Of a stretch of 64,000 nucleotides of DNA, positions 30,201 to 40,285 are shown piece by piece (the first letter of the stretch is position 1; the number at the start of each line of letters is the position of its first letter). A model generated the notes under the pieces. That model was given only the letters and a program-made list of their open reading frames with translations. It was not told where the DNA came from and did no database searches. The stretch comes from Parietichytrium sp. I65-24A. Its lineage: Eukaryota; Sar; Bigyra; Thraustochytrida; Thraustochytriidae. Both the position numbers and the translations under genes were made by a program. The DNA lies in NCBI GenBank assembly GCA_012862575.1, contig BLSF01000033.1:124001-188000 (forward strand). The letters run 5' to 3'.

Positions 30201-32615
30201 GCCGCCAAGAAGTTTGATTGACGAGTACACATAGTTGGACTCGATCTCGCGTCTCGCCCACTCGAGCAAATTTGACTTTCCCATTCCCTCCTCTCCCTGA
30301 ATGAGAATGCACGGATCAAGAACTCCCTTGGTGAAAGCGAAGAGGCGGTGTGAGATAAATGCCTTCTCTTGCCGTCTCCCGAAGCAAACAGAATCCTCGA
30401 GGACTGCATTCTCCCCGAGCGGAGACCCAAGGGATCCTGCAGTCATTGGCTCGCCAGTGGTGCGAATATCCGCAAGGTTTTCTGGAATGGTCTTGGATGG
30501 CGGGCTCATCTTGGACTCTGATGTGATTCGTCGCAAAGAGCTATTGTCTTCTAGCCGGTTTGTCGGGACCCTGGTGGGTTTGTAGAGGTTCACCTTTTGC
30601 TTTATGCCTTTCACATGCACACTGTCATAGTGCACGAACGTTGGTCCACGCTTGTGCTGGCCTAGGCCGAGGCGCACGCTCTCTGCAGTCGTCTCGTCAC
30701 ATAGAATTCCTTCGTCGCGCTGATAGGCGACGTTCATGAGCCTGGCGGCGAGATTCACGCAGTTTCCTACGATCGAGAATTCCCTTCTCTCCAGCCGGAA
30801 ATAGTTGTCAAAGTCTGCATCATTCAGACGTGAGCCGATTGGCCCACAAAACGCACGGCCGGTTGTGATGCCGATGCTCGTTTTGATCTTGGAGCCTGCC
30901 TCTGTATTTTCTACGATAGAACTGAGGGAGCGATTCAGGTCCACAGCCGTAGCTACCGCCCTGGAGGCATCGTCTTGGTGGCGGAAAGTGCTCACCCCGA
31001 AGCAAACAATGAGGACGCAGCCCTTGTCGTCAACAATAAACTGCCTGATCATGCCTTCGTGATGAGTAACGATGCGCTGGGAGAGCATGAAAATTTCCTG
31101 CAGCAGTTGAAGCTGGTTCGGATTGGTTTCATACCCAATCGTTTTGGACTCGTTGCTAATATTCATGAACAAGATTGACACGAGTCGCACATCATTATGA
31201 ATCCGCTGGCGCGTCTTCATTTGCTTGGCGACATGAGCAGGAATGTACGACTCTAGTGTCTTGAGCAGGAGCTCCACAGGCGGTAGCCGGGATTGCGGTG
31301 GCGGATAAGTGCTTGCCTTGTTGTTTGACTTGTCCAGGACCGGACTCACAGTGATATCCTTGACGAGCCAAAAGCCATTGTTGTTTTGGTTGTTGTTGTT
31401 CATCGATTTCGATTGCTTTTGGGTCGTGGCGACAATCTGCTGAGTGTGTGTGTTGGAACCCTCCGTCTCAGCACGCCTGCGGGGCACGATGTGGCCAAAA
31501 GCGCTGTTTGGTGTGCTTATAGACTGGTCGTCTGGAGATGTGGTGTGTGGCGCATCCTGGCCGAATATTTTCACGAGTTTTGACGAAGATGCAGACTTGT
31601 CAATGACGGGGCTGCAGATCGACACCGTTCTGATGTGCCTCCAAACACTGTGGCACACAACGACTGTTTCAGCAACCGCAAACGCGACGGCTTCACCCGC
31701 ACGGCGCAGTGAATTTCCAGTAATAAGAATTTCCCGCTTGTCTCCGCTTCCGACAGAGATAATAGACACCTTGCCGCACGCCAGGCCACAATGCAACTTG
31801 AGCACCTTTTCTTCGTTTCCTACCTTGACCCTCTCCACGAGGCTTTTCGCTCGAAACGCGCACAGCATTGCAGCTTGCGCGTAGCACTCCAAAATTTGTT
31901 GCTTTTGCTGCTTGGCGAAGGATGCGTTGGTCATTCTCTTTGTTTTAGGTATCTGCGGCTTCCAGATGCACAGCACAGCGTCGCCGGCAAATTTGACCAC
32001 GTCTCCACCATACTCATAGATAGTCTCTACCAGCTTGGTGAAATATTTGTTGAGACAGTTTGTAACGACGGCTTCAACACCCGCGTTCACGCCTCGCTGT
32101 TCGCAAAAGGTTTCTGCAAGGGCAGTGTACCCCGTGACATCTGCCATGAGAATGACGGCGTCTACAGTGTCATTAATATCATGTATGCCGTCTTTTCCGG
32201 TGACCTTTTCGCCCGTCTTGTTCTCCTTGTTGTGAGGGTTGCTCCACCGCTCGCTGAGGTATTCGATGACAAGGTTCGGCACATAAGGTATGAATCCCTG
32301 CGCCTTACGAAGATGCTCGCTGCTCGTGGAGTCAATAATAGTCTGTATTCGGTCTTGAGCGAAGACGTGCGTCTTTGGGAGCGAAATGGGCTCCTCTGCG
32401 AGCCAATAGCGCAGCACCTTGTCGTGCGTTGACTTTGTGAAGATCTTCTGCATCAAGTTGCCCACGAAGCCGTGGCACATCGGGCAAATGTGATCGCAGT
32501 GCGCAAACCTCATGTCGGCCACTTCCGGTCTGAACGCGTCGGGGAGCAACACGCACCCTTGCCTGCGCTCCCCGCAACACCTGCACCACTTGAACTGCTC
32601 ATCTTCGCCGTCCAT
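24251..32615 (-). CDS. giant soluble adenylyl cyclase-like protein, frame break
   Basis: This host gene resembles ADCY10, the bicarbonate- and calcium-stimulated cyclase that makes cAMP, notably in cilia and sperm. Reading from the ATG at 32615: a Cys/His cluster (CRCCGERR, CDHICPMCH); cyclase C1 (about 155-330, metal Asp in LMADVTGYT and in GGDVVKFAGDAVL); C2 (about 470-690, with SIVGNCVNLAARLM); a STAND-type NTPase with Walker A GEEGMGKSN (about 772-780) and a Walker B-like CVTIDDLEWLDD (about 1395); a disordered polyQ-containing insert between them; then a helical TPR-like C-terminus with a polyalanine run (about 25745-25815). The first frame runs to 27360 and the second is open from 27619 to 24251. 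They overlap, and a shift of one base near 27450-27475 makes one protein of about 2787 residues; 8365 nt is 3n+1. The conserved helix FEPLLAHHYKKAND lies just beyond the shift. Confidence 0.83.
25743..25816 (-). repeat. polyalanine-coding run
   Basis: A GCN run coding for about 20 alanines with a few interruptions, inside the C-terminal part of the cyclase-like gene. Confidence 0.85.
27445..27480 (-). other. one-base frame shift in the cyclase gene
   Basis: The upstream frame reads HHLQTAQCLSVREEEH and then loses homology-like character. The downstream frame reads FEPLLAHHYKKAND, as expected for this position of the family. Skipping one base within CACCTTCGA reconnects them. No intron fits this short interval. 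Options are a base error in the assembly, a real lesion in this allele, or a programmed shift. Confidence 0.7.
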
Positions 32616-32913
32616 CTTGCTCCTCGCACACTCCCTCGCGCGGCCCACACCTCAGCCGCCACCCCGCGACCCAATGCCAAACAATTATACAACTTGACCC
32701 CTTTTCCTGCTTCTCTCCGCGTCCGTCTCTGTCTCCGTCTCCGTCTCCGTCACTGTCTCTGAGTCTCTGAGCTGCGACTCTCCTGCCCGCCTCTGCCTAT
32801 CTATCTCTTCGCGAGACTTGTGCTCCTTCTGCGAGGCACTTTCGCGTTGAGGACACTTCGGTTAATTAAGACCACCTCGGCGCTTTTCTCTCTCAGTCCT
32901 CTGCGCCCTCCTC

Positions 32914-32945
<32 letters not shown>

Positions 32946-32974
32946 TATATTCCCTCTCTCTCTCTCTCTCTCTT
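32914..32974. repeat. (CTTT)n and (CT)n microsatellites
   Basis: CTTT units at 32914-32945 and CT dinucleotides at 32955-32974, upstream of the minus-strand cyclase gene. Confidence 0.93.
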
Positions 32975-35242
32975 TTCCGCGTCGCTCCCACTTGCTCCTT
33001 CACTCACACTCACTCACTCATTGGGCAACGGTGTACCGGAAACCTTCCCACCCGCGCGAGCCCTACTGCTGTTTAGATGACTACTACAATTGGTTCTCCT
33101 CTCCGCAAGGGGGCGGTGCCCGGCGCGTATCGCTCAACGCGGGGCGTACGCGCGGAGTATGAGCGTTGTTAATCGTAGCCAGAAGGTAATAGGAGGGATA
33201 GCGCCATGCGGGGCGGCGCGAGCATGCGCGCAAGGCTGCGGAACCGGACTCGGCCGAGCGGGACGGGTTCCTGGGGTGGACAGTTCTTGGCCACTGCTCA
33301 AGGAACAAGGAAGAGGTCCTTATTGTCTCCTAGCCACAGGTGCTAAGAGTGGAGGAAGGAGTGTTGAAAGGTGTTGGACTCTGCTTGCTTGGAGTTGTGA
33401 GCCGGGGAGAAGGAAAGAACGGCGGTAGAGAGAAGCGGGTAGGCGAAGATTAAGGTGCTGTAGGAAGCCCTCGTCCTTCTCCTTCTCTTCCTCCTTCAAG
33501 AAAACAGAATAACTTTTCGCGAGTGTGTGGAGAGAGAGAGATAGAGAGAAAAAGAAAAGGAGAGAGGAGGGGAAAGAGAGGAGGGCAGCAAGAAAGCGTA
33601 CGAGTGTGCATAAGAGGGAGAGAGAGAGAGAGAGAACATTCACATGTCAAGATGGATTTCGGATACGAAAAAGTTGAAAAAGCGAGAAAACGAGGAAAGC
33701 AAAGCGTGAAACAACAACAAAAGCTGAACCCTGAACTCTTTTAGTTCGCGAACATTTGATGTCCATTGGATTGCTAACAAACCAACAAAGAACAAACAAA
33801 GAAACACACCGCGACACAATGAGACTATGAAACTGTGTAAGAAGACCTGTGCGACCTTGGAATCGCTGGAAACTCGCGAAAACAACTAAATGTGCGAGCG
33901 AACGATGTATGATCTTGAGGCAGGCAGCAGGCAACGAAACTGGCGACTGTTTGTTTGTCTGTTTGGCAGATGGGTGCAAGACATTGATTGACTTGCGCGC
34001 TCTAAACGATATGTGTGCTTGGTGTTCCTGCGAATCAAGCTTTATGATACTCGTTCCAGTTGCCGCCTGCCCGCATCTTGAGTGAGACCTTCCGCTGTAC
34101 CGGTACCGGTGCTCACTGAGTGTTCACAGTTGTCGATAAATGCGGTGAGTTGTTCATGCTCAGCTGCAACCAACGAGTTCTGACTTTGAGTTCTCAACTT
34201 CAAGTTGTAGAAGACTGTGAAGCTCCGCGCTTATTTACATGTTGCACGAATACAAGAATGCAAGAATAAAACTCCTTCGACATCCTTCGACCGTGCTGGG
34301 CAAAGTGGAGTACAGAGTAGTACGGGTACATTGAATCCAGCTTGATTGGAGAACGAAGGCCCGTTCGCAGGCACTAGTGCAGCACTCAGACCGCCCATGC
34401 TCGGCGCAACGTTTCGTACGATAGTTTTTCTGTGGAGGCGCAAGGTTGATTCGCAGGCAGCTGATGGGCGACTTGCCCTGCCTGGAACTGTACGGAATGT
34501 ACCCCAACTGTGCCCTCACATCTCCGCCTCGCTCCGCCTCGCTTCGTACATCTTGAGTCTTTCTACATGTTGGCAGGAGAGATGCACCTCTCCGGCGCTC
34601 TGTGGCACACTTTGAAACGAGCGACGAAGCTTTCTGAATCTCGCTGGCAAGGCACTGCCTCTGTGAGGTCGTTGGACTGCAAACCTACGCTGGCCGTATG
34701 AGCATCGAGCAGGCATGGGTATCGAACAATCAATGCAGCCAAGCCCTGCCGAAACGGCCGTGGCCAAGTCTTTTCCTTTCCTGCACTCGTTTGGCAAGCA
34801 GATCCCGTGCAATTGTTGCGGTCTCCAGACACTCACACACGCTGTCGATTGCAAGTAAACCAATCAATGTTCGAAATTTATCACAACCAAGGTGTCGGTT
34901 ACTGACAGAGAGAAGTTCCGTGCGTGGCCTGGATCGGGATGGGTGGGTGGGTGGTTTGGTGGGTGTCAGTTGGTGGATGAGCCGGTACAATTGACCGTGG
35001 GTCCTGATGATCTGGGTGCATTGCCGCGCAAACGGCCGCACGCTTCAACCAGGCCGATTCCAAGAGCAACGTTCTTCCGCGCCGCGCTGCCATCCTATTA
35101 ACAAGGCATCTAAACGCATCAACGAAAATCGGGCACATCAAGCAGGCTAAACGACCTGTTCCTTCTCGGCGGGGCTAGCTCCGCACGCACTTGATTGCTT
35201 CGGAGCATTTACGAGTGCCAGCCTCGACGCGTTAGATTATTG

Positions 35243-35250
35243 TATATATA
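35243..35250 (+). promoter_or_regulatory. possible TATA box
   Basis: TATATATA about 96 nt before the ATG at 35346. Confidence 0.25.
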
Positions 35251-35345
35251 CGATTGAAAAAGAAAAACGCTCGGCAAAGTGAGTGTCCGCCATTTTGCGC
35301 TTGATCAAGGCACACGCGGGAAGGAAAGCAGCGCAAACCGACTTG

Positions 35346-35690
35346 ATGTCGCGCTCTCGGCTTGTCGTCTTCCTTGGATTTTCTCTTTTTAATGAAGAGC
35401 CATTGCGCAAGTCGTTGGAAGGTCTTTGCAATGGACCAGTGGACCAATCGCCCGAGGCGCACTCGATCGTGCAGTCAATTTCACCAGATGATGTGACTTT
35501 CCGGGACAATCACTGGTACGAGGTGCAGTGCGGTCCAATCCACCCTTTGTCGAATGAAACCAGTTCGCAACTCGCTGTCAAGTTGTCCGAGTCATCGCTT
35601 CTTCAAGGCGTTCTTCGCTGTGCGAAGGCGCGTTGGTTGGCGTCGTCATCTTCTTCTACGGCGGCGACCTGGTCAACATTTTTCTCATGA
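35346..35690 (+). CDS. possible small gene, unrecognised
   Basis: A 114-residue frame from an ATG (MSRSRLVVFLGFSLFNEEPLRKSLEGLC), without a known domain. Support is positional only: a TATA-like string upstream and AATAAA 61 nt after the stop. The C-terminal Ser-rich end is low in complexity. An open frame also exists on the opposite strand, so this may be chance. Confidence 0.25.
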   Translation: MSRSRLVVFLGFSLFNEEPLRKSLEGLCNGPVDQSPEAHSIVQSISPDDVTFRDNHWYEVQCGPIHPLSNETSSQLAVKLSESSLLQGVLRCAKARWLASSSSSTAATWSTFFS

Positions 35691-35750
35691 ACTGTAAACT
35701 GGAAATTGGAATAATTGTGATGTGTAAAAATGGACGTTGGATGAATTTTC

Positions 35751-35756
35751 AATAAA
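35751..35756 (+). terminator. AATAAA polyadenylation-type signal
   Basis: Exact AATAAA 61 nt after the stop of the candidate small plus-strand frame. Confidence 0.3.
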
Positions 35757-36212
35757 GTACGGGGGCAGACGGCGAATCTCGTCGCCAAAATCCGCAATCC
35801 GTGTGGCATAACATTGTAACGTATAATAGGTCACACGATAGGAAAGACGCCAACGTGCCCCCCCAGATAAGGAACATTCGCGAACAACGGAGGAATTTGG
35901 TACCTGTACTGACTGTGAGTACTCAAATGTTGGGTTGAGTCGCGAAAGGCGGGGTCTTGAACGAGACTCGAAATCATCCATCGTTTGGTTGGCTGCTTTT
36001 TGTTTGGATTTGAGTTGTGAGATGTGAGCAAACATCCGGAATCCTGAAAGTGGTTCGTTGGCATTTTGACTTCGTCGCAAAGATGAAAGGGAGCGTAAAC
36101 TAAATGTACGTAGACTTTGCCGACGTCCAACTCGCCAAGGCTGGGTGGGCCTGGATGGGCCTGGATGCTAGGGTGGCGCCGCGCCGTTCAAGTCCACTGC
36201 CAATGCTCAAGG

Positions 36213-36680
36213 CTACGGCGCTCGTGGCGGCCGTGAGATCCTGGCTCTACTCTTGAGATGTCCGAACCCTGGGCTTGTCTTACCTTTGTCTCCGCCGTTG
36301 TATGTTTGTCCACAAGAGAGCATCAGCCAGCCTTGCGAGCTCCGCGCTCGCATTGTAAGCTTTTTCGGCCCAAGAACAGCAAGTTTTATCGCGAAGGTAC
36401 GCAAACCTTGAGCAAATTCGCTTCGCTCCTGCTTCTTCACGAATCGGATCCCCAGAAAAGAGTTGGCCGAGGGCACCGCGTTGTTTGCGCCAATGTCCGC
36501 TCGCGTCCCTGGCAACCCCTTCTCGGCAACCCTTTGGTGCCTCTTCCCGCGGAGGAGGAAGGGCAAGCGCGTATCATCCGTGCCGTCGATCATCGCGCCC
36601 GGTTCCCGGATTGGGTTCCGGTTCTCCTTCTGCGCGCTCCCCGCTGCTGCGCCGCCCGATCGGTTCTCAGCCACGAACAT
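36213..36680 (-). CDS. possible gene, unrecognised
   Basis: A 155-residue frame from a true ATG at 36680 (MFVAENRSGGAAAGSAQKENRNP), basic and Gly/Ser-rich, of no family known to me. On its coding strand a GA tract lies about 130 nt upstream (36810-36838), as for many genes here, and it would share a divergent region with the zinc transporter. A donor-like AAAG|GTAAGA occurs near 36292, so the true 3' part may be spliced to an exon that I did not find. Confidence 0.3.
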   Translation of the reverse strand: MFVAENRSGGAAAGSAQKENRNPIREPGAMIDGTDDTRLPFLLRGKRHQRVAEKGLPGTRADIGANNAVPSANSFLGIRFVKKQERSEFAQGLRTFAIKLAVLGPKKLTMRARSSQGWLMLSCGQTYNGGDKGKTSPGFGHLKSRARISRPPRAP

Positions 36681-36805
36681 TTCCTTGTCATTCAGCCTTG
36701 CTCTCTCCTCGTCCTCCTAGTCCTCCTCGTCCTTCTTCTCTCGCGGTTCTCATCGTTCTCATCTCTCCATCCCCAAGCCAACTTCCCTACCACCTAATCC
36801 CCACC

Positions 36806-36809
<4 letters not shown>

Positions 36810-36838
<29 letters not shown>
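36810..36838. repeat. (CT)n tract
   Basis: CT dinucleotide run between the candidate minus-strand frame and the zinc transporter gene. Confidence 0.95.
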
Positions 36839-36841
<3 letters not shown>

Positions 36842-37221
36842 ACTTGTCCGCGGACTGTACACACCCTCAGCGCGAGCGGAGAGCCGGTCGGGAAACACGC
36901 CTGCGCGTCGGCGAAGAACGTTCCGCGTTCGTCGCGTGTCCCCGGATCCGTCCCCCTCAGTCAGCCACTCAGCCACTCAGCCACCGACAGCAGTGCCGGA
37001 GTAGCGCGGGAGTAACGGAGCATACGCGCAAGGGCGGTCCGCGGACTGGGGGAAATAGGAAGAAAGGAAGGAAAAGGGACGGCTTCCCGGCTGAACTATC
37101 TCAACGCGCACGGGCGCGCTTCGAGCACGTTGCGGGAGCGTTGCGGGAACGTTGCGCGGCTGGGGATCGTTGAGCTCGCACCTGCGCTAGACAAGCAAGA
37201 CAAGCAAGACGAGCAGGCAAG

Positions 37222-38214
37222 ATGAGGTGGGAAGCGGTGGGACTGGGCGTGTTGGGGACGTGCTTCACGTGGTTGGTGACAGCGCTGGGGTCGGCGCTGG
37301 TGTTCCTCGTTCCGGAAGGACTGTCCGAGTCCGCGGAGGGCAAGGTGTTGGACGCGAGCTTGGGGTTCGCGGCAGGGGTGATGCTGGCGGCGAGCTACTG
37401 GTCGCTGCTGGCGCCCGCGATCGAAATGGCGGAGGAGATGGGCCACGGCGACTGGAGCTTCCTGCCGGCGGCGGTGGGGTTCCTGCTGGGCGCAGGGTTC
37501 GTGTTCGCAGCGGACGCTGTGCTGCCGGAGGAGGCTGAGGATCCGTCCAAGATGCTGGGAGCGAGCGCAGCCGAGGAAGAGCACCCGAGCGGGAGCGCAA
37601 CATCACACAGCACCAGGATTGAATCGCCGAGCAGCGCGAGCAAGGAGTCGCGAACGCTCAGACAGCGCAAGGGCAAGAAGAAGCTGGACGCCATGGAGAT
37701 TCAGGATGGAGACGACGAGAGGAACCTGCGCAACGGACAGGTGAATGGAAAGTCGTGGCGGAGGCTCATGCTTTTGATCGTTGCGGTCACCATTCACAAC
37801 TTCCCGGAAGGTCTCGCAGTGGGAGTCGGATTTGGAGCCATCGGGTCGAATGAAAAGGCCACGCTGCAGGCTGCACAGGTGCTGACCTTTGGCATTGGCA
37901 TCCAAAACTTTCCCGAGGGCCTTGCCGTCAGCCTTCCCATGCGGCGGCTAGGGTACTCGAAATTCTGGTGCTTTTTCTTTGGGCAGTTGAGCGGGATGGT
38001 GGAACCGATCGGGGGGTTTCTTGGGGCCGCGGCAGTCAGCTATGCCGAGCCTATTCTACCTTATGCTCTAGCTTTTGCAGCTGGAGCGATGGTGTACGTT
38101 GTGGTGGACTCCATCGTCCCAGAGGCGCAGACCCGAGGCAACAGTAAGATGGCAACGTGGGGCTGCATGGTGGGATTTCTCGTCATGATGACCCTCGATG
38201 TGGCGCTAGGTTGA
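37222..38214 (+). CDS. SLC39A11: ZIP11-like zinc transporter
   Basis: 330 residues, single exon. ZIP family members bring Zn2+ and other divalent metals into the cytosol. It has eight likely membrane segments, with a variable cytosolic loop (about 115-180, charged and Ser-rich) after the third. The metal-site helices are intact: HNFPEGLAVGVGFGAIG and its second copy QNFPEGLAVSLPMRR, followed by FFGQLSGMVEPIGG and ALAFAAGAMVYVVVDSIVPEAQ. The double NFPEGLAV and the MVEPIGG block match the GufA/SLC39A11 branch. The first helix starts directly at the N-terminus with no separate signal peptide. Location (Golgi, plasma membrane or vacuole) cannot be told from sequence. Confidence 0.9.
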   Translation: MRWEAVGLGVLGTCFTWLVTALGSALVFLVPEGLSESAEGKVLDASLGFAAGVMLAASYWSLLAPAIEMAEEMGHGDWSFLPAAVGFLLGAGFVFAADAVLPEEAEDPSKMLGASAAEEEHPSGSATSHSTRIESPSSASKESRTLRQRKGKKKLDAMEIQDGDDERNLRNGQVNGKSWRRLMLLIVAVTIHNFPEGLAVGVGFGAIGSNEKATLQAAQVLTFGIGIQNFPEGLAVSLPMRRLGYSKFWCFFFGQLSGMVEPIGGFLGAAAVSYAEPILPYALAFAAGAMVYVVVDSIVPEAQTRGNSKMATWGCMVGFLVMMTLDVALG

Positions 38215-38954
38215 TCGCAACGACGAATTAAAGTTCATGAGGGTTATATTAGGTTTCTTTTGCATAGCCTCGGCGGCCGATTAATTGAATGAAAACTTTA
38301 GAGAGAACAAGCAAAAATAGATGGTACATTTCTCGCATTTCCTTTGCAATGTAAAGAAACGTTGATTTGAGAACCGACTCAGGTCAGGAAGAGCCGCGAT
38401 GGGATTTAAAGGTTTACACCATCTTCTCTGCACCGGCGTGGTCGTGGTGTTGATCTTCGAGAGAAATACTCATAGAGGGTCCTCATCTTCTCAGAACAGC
38501 TTTAACCTCTCAATCTGTAATCTGTAATCTGTATCTGCTCCCTTTCAATGTCCAAAACGAGTCTCCTACATATGCAATGTCCAAAACGAGTCTCCTAAAT
38601 ATGCAATGTCCAAAACGAGTCTCCTACATATGCAGTGCTCAGTCCACGCACCACCATGCTCTGCATCAATTGGCTCAATTCTATTGGTTCAAGATGCCCA
38701 CGACGGTCTGGTCGATGGAAAACGCCAAGGTTGCCAGTAGTCTACTCACGTAGATCCGCAGCAGCGAACAACCGGAACAAACGTTGGAAATGGACTCTTC
38801 CGTGCAATTTGGCGGTGAGAGATGGTGAGAGCATAGTCGGGGACTGAGTACTGAGTACTGGGTACTGAGTGCTCGCCGCGTCGGGAAAGGAGCCCAGCGG
38901 CATCTTGGAGAAAGGGACTAGCAACTCTGCGCGAACGCAGGGACGGGACTCGCG
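38215..38954. other. intergenic region with tandem repeats
   Basis: 740 bp between two plus-strand genes. It contains a 29-nt unit in three copies (listed separately) and a GTACTGA-type run (about 38843-38872). No gene is seen. Confidence 0.5.
38546..38632 (+). repeat. 29-nt tandem repeat, three copies
   Basis: Units at 38546-38574, 38575-38603 and 38604-38632. Each begins CAATGTCCAAAACGAGTCTC; only one base differs (CTACATA versus CTAAATA). The near identity points to recent slippage. Confidence 0.95.
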
Positions 38955-40232
38955 ATGAAGCGGCACTTTGTGGCGTTGCGCAGCTCGGGAGAATGTGCGC
39001 TGTACTGGAACTTTGGCGTCGGTCCTGACTTGGAGCCTAGCGGACTGGCTGGTTTTGCCACTGCGTTTGGCACGTTCGCAGGGGCTTCGGAGACGCGAGC
39101 GGCGAAGAAGATCGATGGGCGCGGCAGCATTGTGGGGCGGCAGTCGATGGCGCGCGGGAGCACTGCTGCCAGGACAGAGTCATTCAATGAGCATTCGCAG
39201 CTGGATAAGATGAGAAAGGAAGTGAGCGGGGCGTTGCTTGGAGAAAGGCTGGAAGTTGGGCTGGTCAGAGTTGGAGGCGAGCAGTATGCTTTCAAGCTGG
39301 AAGGTGGGTTCATTTTCTTTGTGAGCTGCCCTGCGGGGGACGGTTTTGACCTATGTAGCAGACAGCTGTCTGATGTAGTGTCGATGCTGTCGTTTCTTCT
39401 CGGATCGAGCAGCAAATGGAAGCGGCAAAATGTTGTGCTGACTGGCATGCAAGACATTATCGAACATTGTCTTGTAAGGCCCTTGAGCGACCCGTGCAGA
39501 CTTGTGGGCGGTATTGCGTATATTTTCAAACCACACAACACCGCAACGAGAGTTGATCAGCTGCTCTCTAGCATGGAGAACGACGAGTTCACGCAAGGGA
39601 CGATGATCATGGTAGACAACAGCGTGATTCACACTCGCTTGTCATTGGAGATGACCCGGCTCATTCAGTGCCTGGTCAGCGCGAGAGGGTTAGAAAGCAG
39701 TGAGAGGCTACGCCAGCTTCCAGTGTTCTTGGAGTCGCGGTGGAGCAACTTGATTCTGTTCAAGTCCAAGTGGCACACCATCTGTGTGCTGACGCAGATT
39801 GAATGCAGCTTGGCACAGGTGGCTCCCAAACTGGAGTGGCTGGAGGGAAAAATAGAAGAGAATTTGCCTTACTTGCAGCTACCTATAAGTTCGGATGGGT
39901 GCAACCTGGAAGACTTTGCAGGTATGGACGTCATTAATTTCATTTTCCATGATCACGCTTCCGAACTGACTTTTTCGCCAGCGATCCGAGATGATCCTTC
40001 CAAAGCGCTTCACACAGACTTGTTTCTATGGTTCTTAAAGCGGGCATTGGACTTGCTACGCTATTCCGGGATGACCTCTGTGCATTTGAACAAAGGGGGG
40101 TACAAATTCTACGCAAGTGAAGATGATGGGTTTCGAATGTACATTTTGTGCGGGCAAAATATTTCAGCCTCTGCTATAGAAGACGAGACTGATCGGATCA
40201 GCAACAGGATCCGTCTCAACTATTCTTTGTAA
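38955..40232 (+). CDS. FUZ: Fuzzy-like longin-domain protein (CPLANE)
   Basis: 425 residues, single exon. It opens MKRHFVALRSSGECALYWNFG, the longin-type first strand. It shows a pattern that I recall from FUZ: a block of hydrophobic strands, then WKRQNVVLTGMQDIIEHCL followed by IRD-like spacing, later LPVFLESRWSNLILFKSKWHTICVLTQIECSL and LHTDLFLWFLKRALDLL near the C-terminus. In animals, Fuzzy joins Inturned and WDPCP to place intraflagellar-transport factors at cilia. A Ser/Arg-rich loop (about 45-80) interrupts the first longin part. CCZ1/HPS-type longin proteins are the main alternative. Identification rests on pattern only, so the symbol is tentative. Convergent with the BTB gene, 53 bp apart. 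Confidence 0.5.
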   Translation: MKRHFVALRSSGECALYWNFGVGPDLEPSGLAGFATAFGTFAGASETRAAKKIDGRGSIVGRQSMARGSTAARTESFNEHSQLDKMRKEVSGALLGERLEVGLVRVGGEQYAFKLEGGFIFFVSCPAGDGFDLCSRQLSDVVSMLSFLLGSSSKWKRQNVVLTGMQDIIEHCLVRPLSDPCRLVGGIAYIFKPHNTATRVDQLLSSMENDEFTQGTMIMVDNSVIHTRLSLEMTRLIQCLVSARGLESSERLRQLPVFLESRWSNLILFKSKWHTICVLTQIECSLAQVAPKLEWLEGKIEENLPYLQLPISSDGCNLEDFAGMDVINFIFHDHASELTFSPAIRDDPSKALHTDLFLWFLKRALDLLRYSGMTSVHLNKGGYKFYASEDDGFRMYILCGQNISASAIEDETDRISNRIRLNYSL

Positions 40233-40285
40233 TGAAAGTCATCGTTGACGAGGAGAGCATTCCTTCCGGCAACGAAAGGGGTCGG

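Larger units (their letters stand above)
32616..37221. other. gene-poor region, 4.6 kb
   Basis: No gene is recognised by family. The first 360 bp hold CT/CTTT microsatellites that are GA tracts on the cyclase coding strand. A plus-strand GA-rich stretch (about 33523-33640) precedes a short frame MDFGYEKVEKARKRGKQSV (33652-33744). A possible small plus-strand gene with TATA and AATAAA (35243-35756) and a possible minus-strand gene (36213-36680) are listed separately. An 18-nt repeat copy is at 35906-35923. Confidence 0.45.
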
